A DNA stretch of 64,000 bases, taken from Anaerolineae bacterium. Lineage in GTDB: Bacteria; Chloroflexota; Anaerolineae; 4572-78; J111. The notes under the pieces are model-generated. The model was not told the DNA's origin. It searched no databases and saw nothing but the letters and a program-made list of their open reading frames with translations. Positions within the stretch are counted from its first letter, which is position 1; each line of letters begins with the position of its first letter. Shown here in pieces: positions 26,003-35,056 of this stretch. Location of the stretch: the NCBI GenBank assembly GCA_023382535.1, contig JAHDWA010000034.1, forward strand, positions 43,353 to 107,352. Direction: 5' to 3'. The translations under genes and the position numbers were made by a program.

Positions 26003-26419
26003 ATGGTCGTGACGCACGAGTTTCACCTTTCAACCCAGGGGTATTGTGATATTCAAAACATCACTACTGCTGTGGCCGGGGCGGTGCGAGCCAGTAGCTT
26101 GCGCCATGGTCTGGTCACTGTTTTTACCCCCAGCGCCACCAGTGCTATCACCACGGTGGAGTATGAAAGTGGCATGCTGGCCGATTTTGAAGACTTTTTT
26201 GAGCGGGTCGCCGGGCAAGCGTGGGAGTACAAACACAACCAACGCTGGCACGACGGCAATGGCTTTTCACACGTCCGGGCTGCCCTGCTAGGACCCTCGT
26301 TATGTGTGCCGTTTGTTAACGGCGAACTGACGCTGGGCACGTGGCAGCAGATTGTTTTTCTTGATTTTGACAATCGCCGCCGCTCGCGTAAGGTTATAGT
26401 GCAGATGGTTGGAGAGTAG
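26003..26419 (+). CDS. YjbQ/UPF0047 family protein
   Basis: A 138-residue member of the UPF0047 (YjbQ) family, a small trimeric fold; some members have weak thiamine-phosphate synthase activity. Diagnostic features: N-terminal strand VVTHEFHLSTQG, GLVTVFTPSATSAITTVEYE, a His-rich helix region (YKHNQRWHDGNGFSHVRAALLG), SLCVPFVNGELTLGTWQQIVFLDFD and the final RSRKVIVQMVGE. ATG 26003 is chosen because the upstream extension would only translate the palindrome at 25934-25993. It is followed 49 bp later by a response regulator in the same direction. Confidence 0.93.
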   Translation: MVVTHEFHLSTQGYCDIQNITTAVAGAVRASSLRHGLVTVFTPSATSAITTVEYESGMLADFEDFFERVAGQAWEYKHNQRWHDGNGFSHVRAALLGPSLCVPFVNGELTLGTWQQIVFLDFDNRRRSRKVIVQMVGE

Positions 26420-26468
26420 GGGGAACCAGGGTCGGCCATGTTTAGGCATTTTCAGCAAGGGTATCAGT

Positions 26469-27164
26469 GTGGCAGAAAGAATCTTGGCAATTGACGACGA
26501 TGACCTGGTGTTAAAGCTGATCCAACACAGTTTGGAGAGGCTGGGATACGAAATCATCACGGCTCAGGACGGTACGAGTGGGCTGCAGCAGTTCCACGAA
26601 AAAAAACCTCATCTGGTCATCCTTGACCTCATGATGCCCCACCTGGATGGCTGGGAAACCTGCCGTTCAATTCGGACTATTTCTAAGGTACCAATTATCA
26701 TCCTCTCCGCCCGGGGGTCACAACAGGATATTCTGAAAGGGTTAAAAATGGGAGCCGACGACTACTTGGTCAAACCCTTTTACCCCGAAGAATTGCAGGC
26801 CCGTATCGAAGCGATCTTCCGCCGGGCAAACATACCTATTCCTGAATCCGACAAAATGCCGTTGCGTTTTGGCGGTAGCGACCTGGTGATTGACCCGGCC
26901 AACCGCCAGGTTATGGTTCGGAATAAAATAATAGACCTGACTCCCACGGAGTATGACTTGCTGCTCTTTATGGCCCGCCGGGTTGATCGGGTCTTGCCCA
27001 TTGACGTTATCTTTGAAAATGTCTGGCCCTATTATGCCGAAGCCAGCCTCAACAGTGTCAAATGGTATGTCTGGCGGCTGCGCCGCAAAATTGAAGATAA
27101 TCCCCGCCATCCCCGTTATATCCTGACTGAGCATGGTATTGGCTACCGTTTTGCCGATGCTTGA
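26469..27164 (+). CDS. OmpR/PhoB-family response regulator
   Basis: Two-domain DNA-binding response regulator, about 231 residues from GTG 26469 (VAERILAIDDDD), with AAGG about 8 bases upstream. The receiver domain has the acidic cluster DDDD, the phosphoacceptor Asp in LVILDLMMPHLDGWE, the switch Ser in IILSARG and Lys in LVKPF. The C-terminal winged helix (about 130-231) shows LTPTEYDLLLFMARR, the recognition helix region NSVKWYVWRLRRKIEDN and the closing wing GIGYRF. No kinase gene is adjacent in the same direction. A bidirectional terminator follows. Confidence 0.95.
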   Translation: MAERILAIDDDDLVLKLIQHSLERLGYEIITAQDGTSGLQQFHEKKPHLVILDLMMPHLDGWETCRSIRTISKVPIIILSARGSQQDILKGLKMGADDYLVKPFYPEELQARIEAIFRRANIPIPESDKMPLRFGGSDLVIDPANRQVMVRNKIIDLTPTEYDLLLFMARRVDRVLPIDVIFENVWPYYAEASLNSVKWYVWRLRRKIEDNPRHPRYILTEHGIGYRFADA

Positions 27165-27225
27165 AGGAAGATTTCACCTGGCCCAATTGTCTCCAGTTCA
27201 GTCTCGCCGCCTATGTCCAGAGAAC

Positions 27226-27262
27226 AAAAAGCCCCGGCGCTCCTTCTGCCGGGGCTTTTTGT
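27226..27262. terminator. Bidirectional intrinsic terminator
   Basis: AAAAAGCCCCGGC, 9-base loop, GCCGGGGCTTTTT: perfect 13 bp arms ending in A5/T5, between the converging response regulator and the Cys-containing small gene. Confidence 0.92.
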
Positions 27263-27271
27263 GTCCGTAGT

Positions 27272-27634
27272 TCAGGGCTTTCCATCCGTAACGACAGACT
27301 GGGGCTTTTGGCGCTGATAGGGGCGGACACAGGCAATCGAATAAGTAATGATGTGTAAGCAGCGCTTGCTGCGATTCTTATGGATGGCATTGCGGCAAAT
27401 GAGAGAATTTTGCTCGTTGTTTTCACCAGAAGCCAGCAGTGCCGCAATTTTATCGCCAATGTCAAAGCCGCCATTTTCGCAATCCGGATTGTTACAGGGT
27501 AAAGTCTGCGGATAATCGTCAAGAGAACACACTCTGCGTTCCTTCCGCCACAACCGCCGCCCCGTCGCCTCCTCCAGGGGACCTTGTTCCTGCCACTCTA
27601 TGGTGATATAAACCGGCTTCGAATTTGTTGTCAT
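27272..27634 (-). CDS. Hypothetical cysteine-containing protein
   Basis: A 120-residue protein, not recognised. A polar N-terminal part (MTTNSKPVYITIEWQEQGPL) is followed by seven cysteines: CSLDDYPQTLPCNNPDC, LICRNAIHKNRSKRC and IACVRPY. The spacing suggests a small metal- or disulfide-stabilised domain. A good ribosome site (AAGGAAG, 5-6 bases) before the ATG and the terminator directly after the stop support a real gene. Homologs, if any, could not be identified by eye. Confidence 0.65.
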   Translation of the reverse strand: MTTNSKPVYITIEWQEQGPLEEATGRRLWRKERRVCSLDDYPQTLPCNNPDCENGGFDIGDKIAALLASGENNEQNSLICRNAIHKNRSKRCLHIITYSIACVRPYQRQKPQSVVTDGKP

Positions 27635-27716
27635 CGCACTTCCTTCCCCGAAAAACCGCTATCGGCCTTTAAAATTGCTGCGTCATAACAAAACAGAAAA
27701 CGTCCATCGTCTATTT

Positions 27717-28163
27717 CTACTTATTGTCTTTGCGCGAGTGGTCCACCAGCAACGTCAGAATGGTATAGAGGAGTTCATCCTCAGTAAAAGGTTTGGGCAA
27801 AAAATGCTGAATCCCCATCTGCGAAGCCCGCTCGATATTCCGTTCATCCGCCCAGGCGGTAACCAGCATGACCGGAATATCCTTGGTTTCAGGATTCGCC
27901 TGTAACTGGCTGTAGATCTCGAATCCGTCCATTTCCGGTAAAAGAATATCCAGCACAATAAAATCAATCGGGGTCTTCTGGAGTTTATCAAATGCTACCC
28001 GCCCGTTCGGAGCAGTGGTTACCGCAAAACCGACATCATCCAGAATTTCTGTGACCATCTGTCCCAACACCTTATCGTCTTCAATGACCAGCACATTACG
28101 ATTAGCCTCAAAATATTTCAAGGCGCGTTTGGGGATCAGGGTCGAGTTAAAGTGACCTGCCAT
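27717..28163 (-). CDS. Single-domain response regulator receiver
   Basis: A 148-residue protein with a 20-residue N-terminal extension and one CheY-like domain: acidic pair in NVLVIEDDK, phosphoacceptor in FIVLDILLPEMDGFE, switch Thr in MLVTAWAD and Lys in FLPKPF. There is no output domain. It is the third gene after the sensor kinase (32158-34623) and the PKD protein in the same direction, 94 bp after the latter, so it may take phosphate from that kinase. AGGAG stands a few bases before the start (GGAGAAACTG). Confidence 0.92.
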   Translation of the reverse strand: MAGHFNSTLIPKRALKYFEANRNVLVIEDDKVLGQMVTEILDDVGFAVTTAPNGRVAFDKLQKTPIDFIVLDILLPEMDGFEIYSQLQANPETKDIPVMLVTAWADERNIERASQMGIQHFLPKPFTEDELLYTILTLLVDHSRKDNK

Positions 28164-28257
28164 CAGTTTCTCCTTCGACTATTATTTTCCTACCCGCTCA
28201 ACATGCTAACTTTGCTTATAAAGGAGGCTGGACTGACTTGGACCTCAATCGAGTTTA

Positions 28258-31200
28258 TTAGTTGACCGTCACCTGGACCTGAGCCGTGCCGACGCCCCCC
28301 TCGCCGTCACTGACCGTCAGGATTATAGTATAAGTTCCGCTGCTCGTCCAAGAATGGCTTGCTGTGGCTCCATCACCGGTAGCACCATCGCCAAAATCCC
28401 AGGTATAGGTTAATTGCGATTGATCACCAGGGTCAGTCGAGCCGTTACCATCAAAATTGACCGTGTCGCCCACGTTCACACTCGTTTGGTCGGCTGTAGC
28501 TGCGGCAGTGGGCGCAACATTATTGACAACAACCGGAGTCGTCGCCGTACTGGCCGCCCCATCGCTGTCGGTTACGGTTAAAATAACATTGTAACTCGCC
28601 GGACCATCCGGGTATATGTGACTGGCCGTCGGCCCGCTGGCGCTATTACCGTCGCCAAAATCCCAATCGTAGGTCAGCGGACCGCCGCCCGGATCGCTGG
28701 AGCCGCTGCCATCAAATGTAATTGAACTTCCTTCATCAACCGGGTTAGGATTGGCGCTGGCATTAGCCGTGGGCGGCGCATTATTCACCGTAACTTGCAG
28801 CGTATCAACGGCGCTCAGCAGGCCATCATTGTCGGTAACCCGCAGCGCAACCGTGACCGTACTTGGCCCATTCGGGTAAGATGTGGTTGGATTAGGTCCG
28901 CTGGTATCATCAACCGTAAAGTTGACCCCATCGTAGTCAAAATCCCATTCATAGCTCAGCGTGTCATTCACGCCGGGATCGCCGGAGCTGCTGCCGTCAA
29001 ACGTAACCGGATCACCCTCGTTTACCGTCTGGTCTAGTCCGGCATTGGCGACAGGTGCAACATTGCTCACATCAACTTGAACTGTTTCAGTATCTGTCAG
29101 GCCATCACTGTCGGTCACCATCAGGGTGACAATATAAGTCACCGGACCATTCGGGTAAGTGTAGCTTGTGGTGGTGTTGGCGGTAACCACCGGAGGGCTG
29201 CCATCCCCAAAATCCCATTGATAGGTTAAAACATCGCCGCTGTCAGGATCACTGGAACTGCTGCTGTCAAAAGTGATGGGACTACTCTCATCCACCGGAT
29301 TGGGCGCGGCACTGGTTATAGCTGCTGTCGGTAGAGTATTGCTCACCGTCACCACCACGGTTGCCGTACTTGTCGCTCCGTTATCATCGGTGACGGTCAG
29401 GGTCACAGGGTAAGTACCTCCATGAGCGTAAAGGTGACTCACATTGCTGCCAGTATCGCTGCTGCCATCCCCAAAATTCCACTGATAGGTTAAAGCACCC
29501 GCAGGATCATCCGGATCGCTGGAGCCGCCGGCATCAAACACCACCGCACTGCCTTTGGCGACCGGATTGGGAGTGACGCTGGCGACGACCACCGGTGGCA
29601 GGTTCCTGACTGTAACAAAGACGGCAGCCGCATCCGTGCCGCCCCGGCCATCATTAACGGTGACGGTGGCCGTGTAGACCCGGTCATCCGGGTAGGTATG
29701 GGTCAGGGTCGCCGTGGCGGTAACCACCGCCGGGCTGCCATCCCCAAAAGTCCAGCGGTAGGTCAGCGGATCGTTCGTGGGGTCGCTGCCGCTGGCCATA
29801 AAAGTTACCGGCAGGATAACGGTAGGAGTAACGGGGTTGAAAGCCAGGGCCACAGTGGGGTCGGCATTGCCAATCTCGACCAGGGCCGAGGCAAAACTTT
29901 CGCCGCCGTCCTGATCCCTCACCCGCAATCTAACCGTATAGGCCCCTTCTCGTTCCCAGACGTGGGTAATCTGCTGGCCAAATTCAAAATCGAGTGGATT
30001 GCTATCCAAATCCCAGGCATATTCGAGCGGTTGATCTCCAGCCACATCCTCAGCCGTGGCATTTAACGTGATACGCTGCATTTCTTTGCCGCTATAAGGG
30101 CCACCCGCACTGACATTCCAGGGCGGCAAATTTCTGACCGTCAGCTTGACCGTATCGAGTGCCTCGCCGATTTCTCCACCACCCCCTGCTGAGAAGGGGT
30201 AATCATCATCACGGACCCGCAAGGCAATCACATATTCATCCGGCCCGTCCAAGGCTGGAAAAATCTTTGTCCCGGCTGCACCGGCGGCCTCCTCATTAAA
30301 AGCGCCATCATAATCAAAATCCCAGGCATAGCTCAGAGTATCCCCAGCGCCAGGATCGGTGGCGGTACCGTTATAAGCCACGGAAACATTAGGGGCTTGT
30401 TGATTAGGGCCTTCATCTACGGTCAAGTCGGAGCCGGCATCTGCCACCGGATTGGCATTAAGAACGGTAACCCCAACCCCGGCTGTCGCGGTAGCGCCGC
30501 TGTCATCGCTGACGGTGAGGGTGGCGCTGTACACCCCGTTGTCATCATAGGTATGAGCCGGACTCACGCCGCTGCCGCTGCTGCCGTCGCCAAAGTCCCA
30601 CTGGTAAGACAGGGCATCCTCACGTCCGGGGTCGGTCGAGTCGCTGGCGTCAAATGCAACCGCATCCCCTTCCAAGGCCGTACCCTGGGCGTTGGCAACG
30701 GCCACGGGCGGTTCGTTAAACGCAGCCACGATCTTGGTCGCAAATGCCCGGCCGCCATCGCCGTCATCAACGCGGATCCGCACGGTATAATCGCCCTGGT
30801 TATACCAGATATTTGAGGCTTTGTTTGCAGCTCCGGTTTCATCAAATGAACCATCGTTGTCCCAATCAAAGGCATAGGCAAGCTGATCTTCCGTGCCCAC
30901 ATCCGTAGCTGTGACCGACAAAGCCAGCGGCATCCCTTCACCGGCCGGCCCGTCGTCAGACACACTGGTAATAACCGGCGGCACGTTGCTGACCTCTACC
31001 CTAACCGTATCGAACGCCTCGCCCCCATCTTTATCACGCACCCTCAACACAACCGCGATATTATTCGGCCCATTGGGATAAACGTTCGAAACAGTTGGCC
31101 CGGTGGCATCGGCAGTAAAATTTAAGCCGTCGTAATTAAAATCCCAGGCATATTCCAGCGTGTCCAGAGCACCCGCATCCGTAGCCGTACCGGCAAAGGT

Positions 31201-32142
31201 CACTTCGTCTCCCTCGTCAACCCTCTGATCCGGGCCGGCGTCTACCTCCGGCGGCAGGTTATCTACCCTAACCACTGCCGTCGCTTCATTTTCACCGCCG
31301 TCATTATCCCAGACAATGAGACGCACGGTATAATCGCCGTTATCCCGATAAGTATGGCGAGGGGTTAAGGAGTCGGTCACAGGAGGGCTGTCGTCCCCAA
31401 AATCCCAGGTATAGAGCAGCACATCATGCCCCGGATCGCTGGCGGCAGCGGTAAAGGCCACTTCCTGGCCTTCTTCCGCTGGAGCATCCACCTGGCCCAG
31501 GGTAACCCGGGGAGCTACATTGCTGACCAAGACCGTCGTAACGGCGGTATTTACCTGTCCCAGCAAGTCGGTCGCTTGAACCCCGATAAAATACTCCCCC
31601 TCGTCGTAAAAAGCGACCGAGGTCGAGGCGCCGTTGGCGTCATCATACCGGCCGTCATTGTCGAGATCCCAGATATAACTGACCACGCCCGGCAGCAAAT
31701 TCAGCATTGAGCCGGTCAGTTCAGCCGATACCGGAATCTCGCTACCTTCTTGCCCCCGATACGGCCCACCCGTGTTAACTTGCCACGTGCCGAGGACAGT
31801 TCCGGTTATCGTTTGCTGATTGGTCAGGGTGGCTGTGGCCGCCAGAGTCGTCGGGGTGGGTGTGGCCAGCAGGATCTGGTCACGCTTCACCGCCTCGATA
31901 ATCTCCGGATTAATGCGGGCCAGGCGAGGTGCATTGGCTGCTTTAACTGTATAATCCCCGGAAATTTGCGAAAACAGACCCACTGGCAGCCACTGCTCCT
32001 GGTTATCTTGCAGGCCCAGCGTGGCCGTGGTAAAAATGAGCGACCAGCCGCTTAACAAGAAGATAAGCAGCAGCATGTCGAAGCGAAAGATGCGCCAACG
32101 ACGCCGGCCTCTCTGCTTGGGTTCAGGCTCACGACTGGTCAT
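28258..32142 (-). CDS. Giant membrane-anchored protein with 13 PKD repeats
   Basis: A 1,294-residue protein. A basic N-terminus (KQRGRRRWRIFRF) leads into one hydrophobic segment (about 22-44), an uncleaved anchor or signal; a Thr/Ala-rich stretch follows (about 90-110). The rest, about residues 118-1294, reads as 13 consecutive beta-sandwich repeats of about 85-105 residues, each with YxWDFGDG or a variant and ending in VxVxNxxP. Repeats 1, 3, 4, 6 and 11 have Asp/Asn-rich WDxDxDG-type loops instead, possible Ca2+ sites. The protein stops at the end of the last repeat without a C-terminal anchor. PKD arrays usually serve surface adhesion or spacing. Gene order kinase-PKD-receiver suggests a surface-sensing role, an inference. 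Confidence 0.93.
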   Translation of the reverse strand: MTSREPEPKQRGRRRWRIFRFDMLLLIFLLSGWSLIFTTATLGLQDNQEQWLPVGLFSQISGDYTVKAANAPRLARINPEIIEAVKRDQILLATPTPTTLAATATLTNQQTITGTVLGTWQVNTGGPYRGQEGSEIPVSAELTGSMLNLLPGVVSYIWDLDNDGRYDDANGASTSVAFYDEGEYFIGVQATDLLGQVNTAVTTVLVSNVAPRVTLGQVDAPAEEGQEVAFTAAASDPGHDVLLYTWDFGDDSPPVTDSLTPRHTYRDNGDYTVRLIVWDNDGGENEATAVVRVDNLPPEVDAGPDQRVDEGDEVTFAGTATDAGALDTLEYAWDFNYDGLNFTADATGPTVSNVYPNGPNNIAVVLRVRDKDGGEAFDTVRVEVSNVPPVITSVSDDGPAGEGMPLALSVTATDVGTEDQLAYAFDWDNDGSFDETGAANKASNIWYNQGDYTVRIRVDDGDGGRAFATKIVAAFNEPPVAVANAQGTALEGDAVAFDASDSTDPGREDALSYQWDFGDGSSGSGVSPAHTYDDNGVYSATLTVSDDSGATATAGVGVTVLNANPVADAGSDLTVDEGPNQQAPNVSVAYNGTATDPGAGDTLSYAWDFDYDGAFNEEAAGAAGTKIFPALDGPDEYVIALRVRDDDYPFSAGGGGEIGEALDTVKLTVRNLPPWNVSAGGPYSGKEMQRITLNATAEDVAGDQPLEYAWDLDSNPLDFEFGQQITHVWEREGAYTVRLRVRDQDGGESFASALVEIGNADPTVALAFNPVTPTVILPVTFMASGSDPTNDPLTYRWTFGDGSPAVVTATATLTHTYPDDRVYTATVTVNDGRGGTDAAAVFVTVRNLPPVVVASVTPNPVAKGSAVVFDAGGSSDPDDPAGALTYQWNFGDGSSDTGSNVSHLYAHGGTYPVTLTVTDDNGATSTATVVVTVSNTLPTAAITSAAPNPVDESSPITFDSSSSSDPDSGDVLTYQWDFGDGSPPVVTANTTTSYTYPNGPVTYIVTLMVTDSDGLTDTETVQVDVSNVAPVANAGLDQTVNEGDPVTFDGSSSGDPGVNDTLSYEWDFDYDGVNFTVDDTSGPNPTTSYPNGPSTVTVALRVTDNDGLLSAVDTLQVTVNNAPPTANASANPNPVDEGSSITFDGSGSSDPGGGPLTYDWDFGDGNSASGPTASHIYPDGPASYNVILTVTDSDGAASTATTPVVVNNVAPTAAATADQTSVNVGDTVNFDGNGSTDPGDQSQLTYTWDFGDGATGDGATASHSWTSSGTYTIILTVSDGEGGVGTAQVQVTVN

Positions 32143-32157
32143 CGTTACTCACATATC

Positions 32158-34623
32158 CTAAGGGGTCTCTAATAACAATTCTTCCACCCTTTTGTGCAAG
32201 GACAGATTGGTTGCTCCTGGTTGGGCTGCCATCTCAGACAGCGGCGTCTCTTGGGGCAGAGTGAAGAAAAACGTGGTCCCCTTGCCAACTTCGCTTTCGA
32301 CCCATACCTGTCCTTCATGCAATTCAACCAGTTGTTTGACAATGGTTAAGCCCAGGCCAATACCCCCATGCCCGGCAATATGATTGACCCGGGCCTGGTA
32401 GAAGCGGTCAAAAATGCGCTCCTGATCGGCCGGGTCAATTCCTCCCCCGTTATCACGCACGCTGACCAGAACCCCCTTAAGGTAATTCTGAGCCGCCACC
32501 TCAATCCGTCCCCCTTCGGGGGTGAACTTGATAGCATTGGATAACAGGTTTGATAAGATTAGACCCACCTTTTCGGCATCGGCCTGGATGAGCGGCAGAT
32601 TGTCGGCCAGCGTAACCTCCAGGGTATGTCCCTCCAGTTCGGCCATCGCTTCAAAATCAGTCACCACCTTGTCAATCACATCACGAATATCCATGGTAGA
32701 TACGCGCAGAAAAGCGGTGCCGGCATCCAGGCGCTGAATGGTTAACATCGCGTCTACCATGGTCCGCATGCGCACGGTGCTGGCAACCATAAAACGCATA
32801 GATTTGCGGAGTTTCTCCGGGGCGCGTTTTTCGGCATAACTGGCATAGCCCATCATGGCCCCCAGCGGGGTGCGCAACTCGTGAGCGGCGATGTTGATAA
32901 ATTGGGTTTTTAAGTCATCCAATTTGCGCAGTTCTTCGTAAGCCCGCTGTGTCGCCTCGAAGAGCTGGGCGTTCTTAATGGCAATCGCGGCCTGGTTAGC
33001 CATTGTCCCCAAAAGCCGCTCGTTATCCTCTTCCATCAGTTCAACCTGCGGGTAAGCTTCGTCGGGGGTCAGGGTTAGCATGCCGACAATTTCTTGCCCG
33101 GCAATCAAGGGCGCGATCATCGCCGGTGAACTTCCTTCCTTCAGAAAAGTACCGTTCAACGAATGAGCGCCAAGGTCGGACAGGTGAATAGCCAGAGGTT
33201 TGGCCGCCGCCAGGATCGCCCGCAGCGGCCCTTTTTCGTCAAAAGCCAGGCTCGGTAAACTATCCAGATCTTCTGCCGACGAAGCGCGCGGCGTTAACAA
33301 GCGGCCGCTTTCATCCACCAGATGCACGATGGCTTGATCCGTCCCGCGAATCACCTCTTTCACACTGCCCGTGACCGCCTGCAAAACGTGCTCCAGGTTC
33401 AGCCCCGATTTAACCGTAACGGCCGTGCTGCCTTCATACAATGCGGTCAATTCTTCAATGCGTTTTTGCAGGGCGCTGGTATAGCTGGCCAGACTGGTGG
33501 TCATGTGGTCAAGCGAGGTGGCCAGCGAACCAATCTCGTCGTCGGAGTGGAGCTGGGTCCGCCGGCTAAAATCACCGCCGGCCACCGCCATAGCATTTTC
33601 CATCAAATGCTGTAAGCGGCCCGTAATAGCGTTCGCCATAAAATAGCCAATGCCAAAAACCAGCAGCAGCCCTGTTGCAAAGATCAGCACCATGTAGTTG
33701 CGGGCGGTGGTGCCGTAGGTGTCAATAGTAGTCCTTGGCAGCGCCACCGAATAAAAGCCCAACGGCTCTCCCCTGGCCCGAAACACCCCAAAGAGCAAAT
33801 CGTACTTGCGCCCGCGCAGGTCAATTGAACGGCGCAGGCTGGCTTCACCGCCTTCGGTCAGCAATTTTCGCCGCTCGAGTTCATCTATGGCCAGAGCACT
33901 GATGGTCGTCGGTCCGCCCAAACTCAAAGTGGTACTTAAGAGCTTGCCTTGCAGGTCATACAAGCTGACATCGGCAAAAGTGGCCTGCGAGAGGGAACCT
34001 GATAAGACCGGCAGATAGCTACTGACCAGGATCGCCCCAACGACTTCATCGCCCTGCCTGACCGGGCCGGCGGTGACGAACAATTCATTGTCATCTATCC
34101 TGGCCAGGGTAACGTACTTGTCCCCCTTCTCGTCAATAACCCCGCTAACCACCTTTTTGACAATCGTCCAATCTGACAGGTCTTCCCCGGACGAAGTGGT
34201 ATAGGCTTCAACGTTGGTAGTTCCCGGCGGGCGGTGAATCTCCAGTAGTTGCCGCCCTGCCAGATCAACTATATCCACCCGGTCCAGGTTATTGGTCACG
34301 ACCAGGGGAAACACCAGGTTTTTGATCTTATCGGGGGTACCATCGAGGATGGCCGCATCAATGCCTTCGGTAAAGGCAATGGCATTCAGGCCGGCGAGGT
34401 GCGCCTGCTCCCGGCGGGCCAGCCCATCGGCGACAACGCTGCCGGCCTCAATCAACTGCCGGACAAACCGCTCCTGCAAGGAGCCGGCCACCAGGCTGGT
34501 GCTCAGATACACCCCGATAATGGCGATCATGAGCGTCAGCAGGGCATAGGGCAGGATAATCTTAAAGCGTATACGAGAGTTAAAGTAGTTTAAAAGCCGT
34601 CGCATAGGTCCAGGCCTGAGCAC
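32158..34623 (-). CDS. Membrane sensor histidine kinase (sensor-HAMP-GAF-HisKA-HATPase)
   Basis: About 815-821 residues; either GTG 34623 or ATG 34605 (MRRLLNYFN) could be the start, neither with a strong ribosome site. TM1 is near residues 22-42, then an extracytoplasmic dCache-like sensor (about 45-300), TM2 near 312-332, HAMP (about 333-385, with DEIGSLATSLDHM), GAF (about 405-560), HisKA with the phospho-His in AAHELRTPLGAMMGY, and HATPase_c with DNGGGIDPADQERIFDRFY and GGIGLGLTIVKQ. It lies 15 bp upstream of the PKD gene in the same direction. A lone receiver further downstream is the likely partner. The sensed signal is unknown. Confidence 0.95.
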   Translation of the reverse strand: MLRPGPMRRLLNYFNSRIRFKIILPYALLTLMIAIIGVYLSTSLVAGSLQERFVRQLIEAGSVVADGLARREQAHLAGLNAIAFTEGIDAAILDGTPDKIKNLVFPLVVTNNLDRVDIVDLAGRQLLEIHRPPGTTNVEAYTTSSGEDLSDWTIVKKVVSGVIDEKGDKYVTLARIDDNELFVTAGPVRQGDEVVGAILVSSYLPVLSGSLSQATFADVSLYDLQGKLLSTTLSLGGPTTISALAIDELERRKLLTEGGEASLRRSIDLRGRKYDLLFGVFRARGEPLGFYSVALPRTTIDTYGTTARNYMVLIFATGLLLVFGIGYFMANAITGRLQHLMENAMAVAGGDFSRRTQLHSDDEIGSLATSLDHMTTSLASYTSALQKRIEELTALYEGSTAVTVKSGLNLEHVLQAVTGSVKEVIRGTDQAIVHLVDESGRLLTPRASSAEDLDSLPSLAFDEKGPLRAILAAAKPLAIHLSDLGAHSLNGTFLKEGSSPAMIAPLIAGQEIVGMLTLTPDEAYPQVELMEEDNERLLGTMANQAAIAIKNAQLFEATQRAYEELRKLDDLKTQFINIAAHELRTPLGAMMGYASYAEKRAPEKLRKSMRFMVASTVRMRTMVDAMLTIQRLDAGTAFLRVSTMDIRDVIDKVVTDFEAMAELEGHTLEVTLADNLPLIQADAEKVGLILSNLLSNAIKFTPEGGRIEVAAQNYLKGVLVSVRDNGGGIDPADQERIFDRFYQARVNHIAGHGGIGLGLTIVKQLVELHEGQVWVESEVGKGTTFFFTLPQETPLSEMAAQPGATNLSLHKRVEELLLETP

Positions 34624-34992
34624 ACTTACGTGCTGTTATTGTTAGCCCAACCGGGTGGGGCAACGCTGTCCTCAATCGTAATCATCAATTTGTCGCTCCT
34701 GGGAAAATAACTTGGCCCACCTCTCTTAAAAACGGGTTGAATCGCGCCGAAGGCCAAGTAATGACTGCGCACAGGTCCGGTCGCAGATAAAAGAAATGGA
34801 GGCGAAAATTGACGGTCCGTTATTAATTGTATCATAGGTAGGGTCATTGTCAACCTAAAATTTTACCCCCATAGTAAACACGAATGCTTTGTAAGTTTAT
34901 CATGAAATAATATGAAAACGGTTAGAAAAAAATTTAAATTTGGTTTGACTCTCGCCGGAACTGTAAAGGAAACTGGGGTTCCAGGCCAAACC

Positions 34993-35020
34993 AAAAAAGG
35001 GCCTTAAAAAAGGCCCTTTT
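34993..35020 (-). terminator. Intrinsic terminator of the sulfite-oxidase-like gene
   Basis: AAAAGGGCCTT, 4-base loop, AAGGCCCTTTT, with the T run on both strands. It lies 36 bp after the stop of 35057-35695. The adjoining 34624-34992 stretch, upstream of the sensor kinase, shows no convincing gene. Confidence 0.85.
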
Positions 35021-35056
35021 GGGTCAATCTGCTTCACCGACCTGTTTAAATGGTTC

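Noticed and set aside
34626..34853. 75-codon minus-strand frame upstream of the sensor kinase
   Set aside because: No ribosome site, unusual composition, no domain; more likely promoter/leader sequence.
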